Under the pieces are notes generated by a model. That model was given only the letters and a program-made list of their open reading frames with translations, had not been told where the DNA came from and searched no databases. Shown one piece after another: positions 1 to 7,236 of a stretch of 64,000 nt of DNA (position 1 is the first letter of the stretch; each line of letters begins with the position of its first letter). A program made the translations under genes and the position numbers. The stretch lies in NCBI GenBank assembly GCA_025054935.1, contig JANWZD010000010.1, forward strand, positions 1 to 64,000, written 5' to 3'. This stretch comes from Dehalococcoidia bacterium. Lineage in GTDB: Bacteria > Chloroflexota > Dehalococcoidia > SpSt-223.

Positions 1-818
1 TGATTGGCGCGGACGCGGATGAGGCGGTAGCCGGGGCGGCCCGCAAAGCGCGCGAACTCCTCCGGATACAGTCCGGGGAGGAAATTGGCTTCCCCTCGTT
101 CAACAAGCCGCATCGCGTCGTTGCGGCAGGCGACGCCGACCATCGTGACCGTGTCGATCCCCGGCCGTCCCGCCCAGTAGTCGTCCCGAGCGCGAAAGTG
201 CAGCGTGTCGGCGGTTCGTCGCTCGAGTGTGAACGCGCCGAAGCCGGCGATATTGTCCGACAGCCATTCGACCGCCCAGGGGTCTGCTGGGGTGGCGTGC
301 AGCTTGGCAGCAGCGGCATCGACGATGTTATTAGTGGCGAAGGAGGTGTATGCGGCGAACTCTGGATTGGAGCGTCCGAGATTGAAGCGGAGGGTATAGT
401 CGTCGAGCACTTCCAGGTCGTCGATCGAGCGAAGGCCGGCGAGGTGATTGGAGCGCCAATAGCCCACTTTTTGCAGGTGGTACACCCGCTCCCAGCTCCA
501 GCGAACGCTCTCGGCGGTCAGTTCGTTGCCCCAATTGCTCTTCACGCCGCGGCGCAGCCGGAAGGTCCAGGTGCGGTAATCATTTGCCGGCTCCCAGCTG
601 ACCGCCAGCCTCGGCTGGAGATCTGTCGCGACAGGATAGCGGACGCCCTCGGCGTCTTCGGCGATCCGCGGGGTGGTCAGCGGCTCGTAGGGGATATGGA
701 TTTGGTGATAGCCCGCGGAGCGCCGCGCCCCTTGCCCAAGCCGTGTCGAGTCCGGATCCCAACTGACGGTGATACTGCTCTGAGCAACGGGCCAAACGAC
801 ATCTTTTGGTGACGGCAT
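1..818 (-). CDS. ABC transporter solute-binding protein, family 5 (partial)
   Basis: Ligand-capturing subunit of a peptide/oligopeptide-type ABC importer (SBP_bac_5). From an ATG at 818 the frame is open to the left edge (about 272 codons), so the C-terminal half lies outside the window. The family core is clear: a LAVSWEPAND...TWTFRLRRGVK segment at residues 71-93, then TAESVRWSWERVY at 101-113, matching the conserved early block of this family, followed by the later GFGAFTLERR block. A GAGGAGG ribosome binding site precedes the ATG. It is divergent from the FAD monooxygenase. Oddity: the protein begins directly with the mature-type sequence and shows no signal peptide or lipobox, so either export is lost or the start has been displaced. 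Family assignment is firm; the transported substrate is unknown. Confidence 0.85.
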   Translation of the reverse strand, partial: MPSPKDVVWPVAQSSITVSWDPDSTRLGQGARRSAGYHQIHIPYEPLTTPRIAEDAEGVRYPVATDLQPRLAVSWEPANDYRTWTFRLRRGVKSNWGNELTAESVRWSWERVYHLQKVGYWRSNHLAGLRSIDDLEVLDDYTLRFNLGRSNPEFAAYTSFATNNIVDAAAAKLHATPADPWAVEWLSDNIAGFGAFTLERRTADTLHFRARDDYWAGRPGIDTVTMVGVACRNDAMRLVERGEANFLPGLYPEEFARFAGRPGYRLIRVRAN

Positions 819-937
819 CCTCCATCCTCCTCGCACAGCGGCAGCGCCGGCGCGCCGCATCAGCAGCAGTATGCCAGGCCGAGGCAGATACGGGATAATG
901 GGTGACAGCAGGGCAGAAGGCCAGGTGAGGCAGGGAG

Positions 938-2107
938 ATGAAAGAGCTCGACGTGATCGTGATCGGCGCCGGGATGGGGGGCTTGGCGCTCGGTCTCGCG
1001 CTCCAGCGCGCCGGTATCCCCGCCCAGATTTATGAGCAGGCTCCCGAGCTTTCGGAGGTCGGCGCCGGGATCATGCTGACCCCAAACGCGTGCCGCGCGC
1101 TCATGGCGCTCGACGTCTTCGACCCCGTGGACGCAAAGGCGCAGCGCCCCGGGGCGACGCATTACCGCGACTATCGCACTGGGGAGATCATCTCCACGGT
1201 CGCCTACGACGAGGAGTTTCAGCGGCGCTACCGCGGCCCCTATCTGACGATCCATCGAGCAGACCTCCAAGACGCCCTCAAAGAGGCGCTGCTTGCCCGA
1301 GCGCCTGGCATCCTGCACTTGAACCATATGCTCGTCGACGTTGAGCAGCACGACGGCAAAGTGAGCGCCGTTTTCGCCAACGGCGCCCGCGTGACCGGCG
1401 ACCTTCTCGTCGGAGCGGACGGCATCAAGTCGCTCGTTCGCGAGAAGGTGTTTGGCTGGAAGGCCGCCAACTTCTCCGGGCATGTCGCCTATCGGGGCAT
1501 GGTGCCGATCGACCGCCTCGGCCCGGAATACCGAACCGCCGACACCTCGACGACCCTCGGACCAGGCCAGCATTGGGTGATGTACACCGTCAAGAAAGGA
1601 GCGTTCCTGAACTACGTCGCTATCCCCGAGAGCGGAAGCTGGACGGCGGAAGGGTGGTCGGTGCCGGCAACCAAAGACGAGCTGCTCCACGAATTTCGCG
1701 ATTGGCACCCGCGCTACCACGAACTGGTCGAGCAGACGCCTCACGACCGGATCTTCAAGTGGGGGCTGTTCGACCGCGACCCCCTGCCCGCTTGGGTGCG
1801 CGGCCGGGTTGCGCTGCTCGGCGACGCCGCTCACCCAACGACGCCGTTTATGGCGCAGGGCGCCGCGCTCTCCTTCGAAGACGCAGTTGTCCTCGGCCGT
1901 GCCCTCGCCCAAGCGGCACGCCCCGATGAGGCGCTCGCTTTGTACGAACGCGCACGGAAAGAGCGAGGAGGCTGGGTGCAGGTCCGTTCTCGCTTCTTCG
2001 GACAGCTCTATCACAAGCAAGCGCCTGCCGACGAGATCTCGGCTGAGCGCCGCGCCGCCAACGATGTCCTCTACAGCTACGATGCGGCCACAGTCCCGCT
2101 GACGTAG
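938..2107 (+). CDS. FAD-dependent aromatic-ring-type monooxygenase
   Basis: Class A flavoprotein monooxygenase of 389 residues, similar in layout to salicylate or 6-hydroxynicotinate hydroxylases, which use NAD(P)H and O2 to hydroxylate an aromatic or heteroaromatic acid in the cytoplasm. Seen directly: the N-terminal Rossmann dinucleotide motif GAGMGG at residues 10-15, the central DG motif in GADGIKSLVRE (about 160-170), and the C-terminal FAD-ribityl motif GRVALLGDAAHP (about 288-299). Length is usual for single-component enzymes. A GATAAT box at 894-899 could serve as -10. It is divergent from the partial binding protein, which would suit uptake and first attack of the same compound, but this is inference. 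The exact substrate cannot be read from the sequence. Confidence 0.88.
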   Translation: MKELDVIVIGAGMGGLALGLALQRAGIPAQIYEQAPELSEVGAGIMLTPNACRALMALDVFDPVDAKAQRPGATHYRDYRTGEIISTVAYDEEFQRRYRGPYLTIHRADLQDALKEALLARAPGILHLNHMLVDVEQHDGKVSAVFANGARVTGDLLVGADGIKSLVREKVFGWKAANFSGHVAYRGMVPIDRLGPEYRTADTSTTLGPGQHWVMYTVKKGAFLNYVAIPESGSWTAEGWSVPATKDELLHEFRDWHPRYHELVEQTPHDRIFKWGLFDRDPLPAWVRGRVALLGDAAHPTTPFMAQGAALSFEDAVVLGRALAQAARPDEALALYERARKERGGWVQVRSRFFGQLYHKQAPADEISAERRAANDVLYSYDAATVPLT

Positions 2108-2125
2108 CGCCTCCCCCAGAATCTC

Positions 2126-2755
2126 TCAGGAAGCGATGATCGGCGCGCTGCCGACCAGCGTCAGGTCATCCACTGCTTTGAGAAGCGCGTCCGCGAGGTC
2201 AGCGCGCGAGATGCGGGCCCCAAATCCAGCCGCGAAATAGCCAAGCCGATAGCGGCCGGTCCGCGGGCCATCCACGAGGAAGGGGGCGCGGATCACCGTC
2301 CAGTCCCGGTCGCTCGCCCGCAGCAGCGCTACCGCCCGCGCCGCGTCCTCGATCACCGGGCGGGCAATGCGCCGAAGCAGCCAGCGGATAACAGCAGTGG
2401 CGAAGCTGGGAGGGTCCTTGGGGTCGGGAACACCGGCACCGGAAGAGATGACGATCCGCCGGACGCGAGCCTCCTGCATCGCGGCAAGGATATTCGCGAT
2501 CCCGCGCGAAACCGCCTCTTTCGGTCCTTCGCGTCTTGGCGCGAGGGCGGCGATGACCGCGTCGACGCCCGCGACGGCGCGACGGACCGCGTCGAGATCC
2601 GTCACGTCGCCTTGAACGAGCGTAAGCCGCTCGTGGCGAAGCGGGAGCTTGGCAGGATCGCGGACAAAGGCAACGACCTCGTGTCCTGCCGCCAATGCTT
2701 GGTCAACGACCAGCCTTCCGGTTCGTCCACTAGCGCCGAACACGGCGATCTTCAT
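2126..2755 (-). CDS. NAD(P)-binding oxidoreductase (atypical SDR, NmrA-like)
   Basis: 209-residue Rossmann-fold protein of the extended/atypical short-chain dehydrogenase group (NAD(P)H-binding, YwnB/BLVRB-like). The N-terminal nucleotide motif GASGRTGR lies at residues 8-15, and VVAFVRDPAKL at about 30-40 provides the basic residue expected for NADP preference. ISSGAGVPDP sits where such proteins have a conserved Ser region, but no canonical YxxxK pair is evident, so it may be a sensor or a reductase with atypical chemistry. It is convergent with the FAD monooxygenase, with an 18 nt gap. A TATAGT box (minus strand, 2803-2798) upstream of the start is a candidate -10. Confidence 0.85.
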   Translation of the reverse strand: MKIAVFGASGRTGRLVVDQALAAGHEVVAFVRDPAKLPLRHERLTLVQGDVTDLDAVRRAVAGVDAVIAALAPRREGPKEAVSRGIANILAAMQEARVRRIVISSGAGVPDPKDPPSFATAVIRWLLRRIARPVIEDAARAVALLRASDRDWTVIRAPFLVDGPRTGRYRLGYFAAGFGARISRADLADALLKAVDDLTLVGSAPIIAS

Positions 2756-3175
2756 CGGCGAGTCTCCGAAAAGAGGGTCCTGACGAGTACAGGAGCAACT
2801 ATACCGCTTTCAGCGCGTCGCCATTCCGCATCTTTTCAAGCGGCGCAGACGAGGGCTCACTAGAGGGTGCAAGAGGCAGCCTGCAGGCCAGCCGCACTCA
2901 TCGACGAAGGCATTGTCTCCTCAGCCGCGGCGGTCGCTCTCTCGTTGCGCCGGCCGGACATGAGCGCGCGGGCGGAGCGACTGACGAGGGGGCTCCTCAC
3001 TGCGCCGGTGTCGAGCGCGCCCCCCTCGGCTCACTCCGCCGTGCCCGGCCTCCGCTGGCAACCGTGGTCGCGAGCGACGAGCAGGGCGCGTCACGCGCAG
3101 AGCAGGAGGCGGCGACCCCGCTTTGATTTGGGGGAAGAGCCGGCCGCTCCTGAGCGCGCGGAAGAGGAGGCGTCG
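2756..3175. other. 420 nt intergenic stretch without a recognisable gene
   Basis: No frame on either strand looks protein-coding. The open frames here are arginine/serine/alanine-rich shadows with no family resemblance and no ribosome binding site. The right part follows the stop of the leftward enoyl-CoA hydratase; the left part holds the likely promoter of the NAD(P)-binding gene. I see no T-tailed hairpin and no tRNA. Confidence 0.5.
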
Positions 3176-3925
3176 TCAGCGCGCTTGGAACCGCGGCGGT
3201 CGGCGCTCCATCCATGCGCGAGGCCCCTCTTTGGCATCGTCGGTCGCAAGCAGCCGCTGATAGGCGAGGTGGCTGAGGCGGGCAGCAGCCTCGAGCGGGA
3301 GGCTGAGCGTCGACCAGAGGATCTCCTTAATCGCGCGCACTGCCAGCGGCCCGTTGGCGCACAGCCTCTCGGCATAGGCTGTGGCGGCGTCCAGCAGTTC
3401 GCCGCTCGGCACAACGCGATGGACCAAGCCGATGCGATAGGCATCGGCTGCCGTGATCCAGTCGCCGAGGGCGAGCGCCTCGAGCGCATGGGCATAGCCG
3501 ATCAGGCGCGGAAGCAGGAGCACGCCCACCGGCGGGATCAGGCTCATGCTGGCTTCTGAGAAGCGGAAGCGGGCATGCTCGGCCGCGATCCGAAAATCGC
3601 AGCGCAACGCGCGCTCCACCCCGCCGCCGACAGCAACCCCATTGATCGCTGCAATCACCGGCTTCCATGTCTCCGGTTCGAGAGCGGGTCGTCTTACCTC
3701 TCCGCGCGCCCACACCCCTTGCCAGTCGTTCAAATCCCCGCCCGCCGAAAACGCCTGGTCGCCTGCCCCGGTGAGGATCAGAACCCAGCGGTCGGGATCG
3801 CGGTCGAAGGTAGCGATCGCCTCGTCCAGTTCGCGCTGCGTTTCGAAATCGACCGCATTACGCTTCTCTGGCCGATTGATCGTCAGGTAGGCGATGCGTC
3901 CCCGCGTTTCATAGAGGATGGCCAT
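3176..3925 (-). CDS. enoyl-CoA hydratase/isomerase family protein
   Basis: Crotonase-fold enzyme of 249 residues. These bind acyl-CoA thioesters and hydrate, isomerise or otherwise transform the acyl group through an oxyanion hole. Characteristic blocks: ITRY-type strand AYLTINRPEKRNA near residues 12-24, the first oxyanion-hole segment QAFSAGGDLNDW (about 57-68), and the second, NGVAVGGGVERALRCDFRIA (about 95-114). It is the last gene of a leftward operon, overlapping the racemase-like gene by 43 nt. The ATG is supported by GGAGAGG 4 nt upstream. The position normally held by the second catalytic Glu is not obvious, so hydratase activity itself is uncertain. Confidence 0.9.
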   Translation of the reverse strand: MAILYETRGRIAYLTINRPEKRNAVDFETQRELDEAIATFDRDPDRWVLILTGAGDQAFSAGGDLNDWQGVWARGEVRRPALEPETWKPVIAAINGVAVGGGVERALRCDFRIAAEHARFRFSEASMSLIPPVGVLLLPRLIGYAHALEALALGDWITAADAYRIGLVHRVVPSGELLDAATAYAERLCANGPLAVRAIKEILWSTLSLPLEAAARLSHLAYQRLLATDDAKEGPRAWMERRPPRFQAR

Positions 3926-4752
3926 GATGCCTCTCCGATTCTGGGAAGCCCAAAGGCGGCGCGAGTTTCCGCGATCTCCTCATCGCGCGGTCGGGCATAA
4001 CTGAGCGAGCGGCTTCGCAGAAGCCCGGTTTTCTCGTGAAGTTCGATCAGCATCTCGAGGTTCTTGATCCCCGCTGTCACGAGGTCAACGACGGCCGCCC
4101 CGCTCGCTGGCTCCTCGACAATCCCGTCGACCGCGAGCGCGACAGAAAGCAGGGTCTCGGCAGGGACGATCACCTCCGCGCCGCGCTCAATCAGCCCCCG
4201 CGCCGCTTCGAAAAACGCCTCATGCACGGCGGCCCGCGCGCCGCTCGCGATCGCGGCATTGAACGCTGCCGCGGACATCCCGATCTCGCTCCAGCCGACC
4301 AGCCGGCCTTCGAGCCCGTATTTGCGGACGTTCCGTAGGAGCGGGAGCACATGCTTGCCCGGGCGCACCCCGGACGGCGAGGGGATCGTCACCAGCGCAA
4401 AACGCTCGCCCAGCTGGTTCGCGAGATGGATCGCGCTCTCGAAAATCCCGGTGACGGGAATGTGGAGCAGCTCTTTGCTCTCGGTCAGGGCGGGCTCGGC
4501 GCTCTGGCCGATCAGCACCCCGTCATACCCTTCCGCTTCAGCGCGCTGGATCGTCTCGAAAATTTCGCGAGCGGCATAAAACTTGAAGTACTCATACGGC
4601 CAGAGCGACGCCCGCCCCCCGCGTTTCGGAGTGCGGAGATCGATCGTCGTGTCAGGGCGTTTGACCCGAGCGAAGACGGTCTCCAGCAGTTCAAAGACCG
4701 CGCCGCGGATCCCCATCAGGGGGGCAGGATACTGGTACCAGATCCGCATCAT
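3883..4752 (-). CDS. Asp/Glu/hydantoin racemase-superfamily protein
   Basis: 289-residue protein with features of the aspartate/glutamate racemase superfamily, which also holds maleate isomerase and arylmalonate decarboxylase; these are cofactor-free enzymes acting on alpha-carbons of acids. Seen: the start RIWYQYPAPL, a GVLIGQSAEPALTESKELL block near residues 93-112 and IPVTGIFESA following it. A paralogue at 26196-27020 shares the same blocks (RLWYQYPAPL; GQSLDPGLDIAKELL; IPVVGILEAA), giving a subfamily signature. The canonical pair of catalytic cysteines of racemases is not apparent, so the reaction is uncertain. Its ATG overlaps the stop of the upstream TPP subunit (ATGA), showing translational coupling. 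Confidence 0.75.
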   Translation of the reverse strand: MMRIWYQYPAPLMGIRGAVFELLETVFARVKRPDTTIDLRTPKRGGRASLWPYEYFKFYAAREIFETIQRAEAEGYDGVLIGQSAEPALTESKELLHIPVTGIFESAIHLANQLGERFALVTIPSPSGVRPGKHVLPLLRNVRKYGLEGRLVGWSEIGMSAAAFNAAIASGARAAVHEAFFEAARGLIERGAEVIVPAETLLSVALAVDGIVEEPASGAAVVDLVTAGIKNLEMLIELHEKTGLLRSRSLSYARPRDEEIAETRAAFGLPRIGEASWPSSMKRGDASPT

Positions 4753-5318
4753 TGGCGCTCCGCAAGCGCCTTCTGCACGACAGCCAGCTGGCGCTTCATG
4801 CGGCCGTGCTGGATCGCCGGCTGCGGCCCCGCCGGCGCGACGCGCAGGCAGACGAAGGTTGGCCCAGCCCCGGCAAGGATCTCCGGCAGCAGCGCCCGCA
4901 GCTGGTCAGCGCTTTCCGTGGTATAGGCGCGGGGGTAGCCGGCCGCTTTCGCCAGCAGCGCAAAGTCGAGGCGTCCTGCCGCGGGGATCGGCTGCCCGCC
5001 GGTGATGTTGTACGCCCGGTTTTCAAAGACGAAATGGACGAGGTTTGCCGGCTGCGCTTGAGCAATCGTCGCCAAGCTCCCGAGATTCATCAGCAGACTG
5101 CCGTCTCCATCCAGGCAGAGCACCTGGATGTCCGGCCGCGCCAGCGCGATCCCGAGCGCCAACGACGACGCTTTGCCCATACAGCCGATAAGCGGGAGAT
5201 GCAGCGGGTCATCGCCGACGACATCGTCCCACTGAAAGATCGCCGTCATCGTCGTCACCACTACTTGGGTGGTTCGTGCCGCGGCGATGGCACGGACCGC
5301 CTCCAGTGCTGGGCCCAT
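4749..5318 (-). CDS. TPP-dependent decarboxylase, beta (TPP-binding) subunit
   Basis: 189-residue C-terminal half of a thiamine-pyrophosphate decarboxylase, of the split kind seen in sulfopyruvate decarboxylase (ComE) or phosphonopyruvate decarboxylase. The TPP/Mg motif is explicit: LCLDGDGSLLMNLGS near residues 75-89 (GDG...N) and ENRAYNITGGQ about 20 residues on. GCMGKASSLALGIALA precedes it, as in the family. It pairs with the adjacent alpha subunit, its start overlapping that gene's stop by one base (TAATG). The decarboxylated 2-oxo acid is unknown. Sulfopyruvate is possible but nothing else here belongs to coenzyme M or sulfonate metabolism. Confidence 0.87.
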   Translation of the reverse strand: MGPALEAVRAIAAARTTQVVVTTMTAIFQWDDVVGDDPLHLPLIGCMGKASSLALGIALARPDIQVLCLDGDGSLLMNLGSLATIAQAQPANLVHFVFENRAYNITGGQPIPAAGRLDFALLAKAAGYPRAYTTESADQLRALLPEILAGAGPTFVCLRVAPAGPQPAIQHGRMKRQLAVVQKALAERQ

Positions 5319-5806
5319 TACTCATACTCCGCGCCGACTAGGACCGCCACTGGCCCGCCTCGCTCCTGCGCCTGCCGATACGCTGCCGAGATGCGTTCGG
5401 CGTGCGCATCGTCGACGACGAGAGAATAGGGAATGCCCCACGTCTTCAGGGAAGGCTCAAGGAAGCGCGCCGCCGAGTCGGTGAGCGGACCGTTCTCTTT
5501 CCAGCCGCGGTAGCCGATCATCATGAGAAGCGGCAGCCCTAAATCGAGCGCCAGCCCGCGGATCGAGTCGCCGGATTCGTAGTAGCCGGTGCTCTGCATC
5601 TGGACAATCGGCCGCGCGCCCCCGACCAGAAGGCCGGCTGCAATCGCGATCGTCTCCCCTTCCCGCGCCACCGGCACGAGGGTCAATTGCGGGGTGTCGA
5701 CGATCGCGCGGTACATCACGCCGGCTTCGCTGTCCGGCAGCCAGACAATGTGGGTGACGCCGCAGGCGAGAAACTCGGCAAGCACGCGCCGGGCAGTCAA
5801 TGCCAT
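5318..5806 (-). CDS. TPP-dependent decarboxylase, alpha (PYR) subunit
   Basis: 162-residue N-terminal-type (pyrimidine-binding) half of a split TPP decarboxylase, ComD-like. The conserved PVAREGETIAIAAGLLVGG block near residues 45-63 carries the catalytic Glu that activates the TPP aminopyrimidine; QMQSTGYYESGDSIRG and LLMMIGYRGW follow, as in sulfopyruvate decarboxylase alpha subunits. The ATG at 5806 was chosen over a start at 5890 because AGGAGGGG lies directly upstream and the extra N-terminus looks non-coding. First gene of a four-gene leftward operon (alpha, beta, racemase-like, enoyl-CoA hydratase), all overlapping. A short palindrome, GCGAG-TAT-CTCGC, lies upstream near 5835. Confidence 0.87.
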   Translation of the reverse strand: MALTARRVLAEFLACGVTHIVWLPDSEAGVMYRAIVDTPQLTLVPVAREGETIAIAAGLLVGGARPIVQMQSTGYYESGDSIRGLALDLGLPLLMMIGYRGWKENGPLTDSAARFLEPSLKTWGIPYSLVVDDAHAERISAAYRQAQERGGPVAVLVGAEYE

Positions 5807-5927
5807 TTCCCCTCCTTGCCCGTGAGATGACGGGCGAGTATCTCGCTGCCCTGCCAAGGCCAGCACGACCCATCCTCGATGCGAGGGCATGCAGTTGTGA
5901 TGTAAGCGAGCGTACTCGATGCGGGCG

Positions 5928-6119
5928 TTATTGCGCGCGGTAGACGCGGTCGAACCGGGAGAGAAGCGGGGCCGTCAGCTCAACATGCTGGATGGTGGGA
6001 CCATGGGCGACAAAGCGCGGCGTCGTGAGCAGGAAAATGCCCGGCACGTCGGCAAGAAGCGCCCGGTGCGCTCGCTGCATACCACGTCCCCAGAAGAGAG
6101 CGGAACGGAGCGCGCTGTC
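5928..6119 (-). pseudogene. C-terminal remnant of a family-5 solute-binding protein
   Basis: Between the VOC gene and the decarboxylase operon, the minus strand keeps an open frame of 63 codons, bounded upstream by TAA at 6122-6120 and ending with TAA at 5930-5928. It has no usable start with a ribosome binding site. Its translation ends in the manner of family-5 binding proteins: ALLADVPGIFLLTTPRFVAH, then LLSRFDRVYRAQ and stop. It is too short to fold alone and is read as the decayed tail of a lost binding-protein gene. The match rests on motif recognition, so homology is probable rather than shown. Confidence 0.5.
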
Positions 6120-6151
6120 TTACTCTGCCGACTGGGAGAAGCCGCAGCCGA

Positions 6152-7123
6152 TTAGGGTAGGACGATGAGCGACCATGCGAGGCCGTCGGGCGTGACGACC
6201 AGCGCGCTCTCCTCGCCGAACTCATTCTCTCGGCGCGCGCCGACGGTGCAGCCAAGCGCCCGCGAATCGGCCAGCACCCCCTCAAGGTCGGCCGTGCGGA
6301 ACGAATGCCACGTGATGCCGAGCGCGCCGGGCTGACAGACTGCGCGCGCATCGGGCGCGAGGTAGTAGGGCTGGAATGTGAACAGCTGCCCCTCCACAAA
6401 CCCCGGAGCAACCAGCCGCGTGTAGAGAAGACGCTGGCCTGGCCGCAGCTCGAGATGAACGCGCGCGCCGACCCGGCCGTCGTGCAGGTCGTGCGAGGCC
6501 AGCCGCTCATAGCCGAGCGCCGCCGTAAACCAATCGAGGGCGGTCTCGAGCGGCAGCACCACGCCATGATGAGTGAAGGGCCCGACGCCGCGGGGTGAGC
6601 TCGGATAGGTATGGCCGTAGCCCGGCCGCGTAAAGCCGGTGCGGCCGAAGAACACTTGGCGGGTCTCTGGGCCGGTGACTAAAAATTCGCGCATCACGAT
6701 CGGCCGGCGAAAGAAGCTCGGTGTCGAGTCCTGCGGCCCCATCCAGCTGCGCACGAGGTCATTCACTTTCCATCCTTCACCGGCCGCCTCTCCTTCCTTG
6801 AAACTGTCGTAGAGGTCGACCACCCCGTCGACCAGCGCTGCCGACCAGCGCATCCCGTAGGAGATGCAGGGAAAATCTGCGGGACGGCCCGGCCGCGGCC
6901 GCTCCCAGTTGACGAGCCGGACAAGGCTGTACGCCGCATGCGCGCCGTTCTGCAGCCGCAGCACGCGCGCGGCGCTCCGCCAGCCATAGAGGGTCTCCGC
7001 CTGGTCCGCCTCGAGAACCCCCGCGGCGACGCGCTCGTAGCCCAGTTCGTTCCAATACCGCTCTGCGGCGGCAAGGTCGGAAACGCCGACGATCGCCTCG
7101 TAGACCGGCCCAACCCGCGCCAT
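6152..7123 (-). CDS. VOC (glyoxalase/dioxygenase) superfamily protein
   Basis: 323-residue protein with two vicinal-oxygen-chelate-type halves. Half one starts at GPVYEAIVGVSDLAAAERYW (residues 5-24), the typical beta-strand/helix entry of the fold. Half two starts near GPFTHHGVVLPLETALDWF, with ITWHSFRTADLEGVLADSRA and a terminal DPDG-like turn (TPDGLAW). Such proteins bind a metal and act as dioxygenases, lyases or isomerases, but only some of the metal-ligand His/Glu positions are obvious here, so catalysis is unproven. The ATG at 7123 is preferred over 7153 because AGGAGG precedes it. Divergent from the binding lipoprotein across a promoter region with a 9-bp inverted repeat. Confidence 0.75.
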   Translation of the reverse strand: MARVGPVYEAIVGVSDLAAAERYWNELGYERVAAGVLEADQAETLYGWRSAARVLRLQNGAHAAYSLVRLVNWERPRPGRPADFPCISYGMRWSAALVDGVVDLYDSFKEGEAAGEGWKVNDLVRSWMGPQDSTPSFFRRPIVMREFLVTGPETRQVFFGRTGFTRPGYGHTYPSSPRGVGPFTHHGVVLPLETALDWFTAALGYERLASHDLHDGRVGARVHLELRPGQRLLYTRLVAPGFVEGQLFTFQPYYLAPDARAVCQPGALGITWHSFRTADLEGVLADSRALGCTVGARRENEFGEESALVVTPDGLAWSLIVLP

Positions 7124-7137
7124 TGTTCCTCCTGCTT

Positions 7138-7176
7138 TTGCCATTGTTGGCACATCCTTGCTAGGCTATGTGCCAA
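7138..7176 (+). promoter_or_regulatory. promoter and palindromic operator between VOC and binding-protein genes
   Basis: A perfect inverted repeat, TTGGCACAT (7147-7155) and ATGTGCCAA (7168-7176), is separated by 12 nt. A plus-strand promoter can be drawn through it: TTGCCA at 7138-7143, 18 nt spacer, TAGGCT at 7162-7167, placing the start site within the right arm. The arrangement suits a dimeric repressor controlling the divergent VOC and solute-binding-protein genes. No regulator gene is adjacent. Confidence 0.5.
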
Positions 7177-7236
7177 TCGGCACCAGCGTAGCAAAGACCG
7201 CCGGGCAAACGGCTAACCGGCGGGGAAGGAGGGTCG

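Noticed and set aside
7147-7163. Sigma-54-like promoter TGGCAC-N4-TTGCT in the VOC/binding-protein gap
   Set aside because: The GG and GC elements are 11 rather than 12 nt apart, and sigma-54 spacing is strict. No enhancer-binding protein gene is near.
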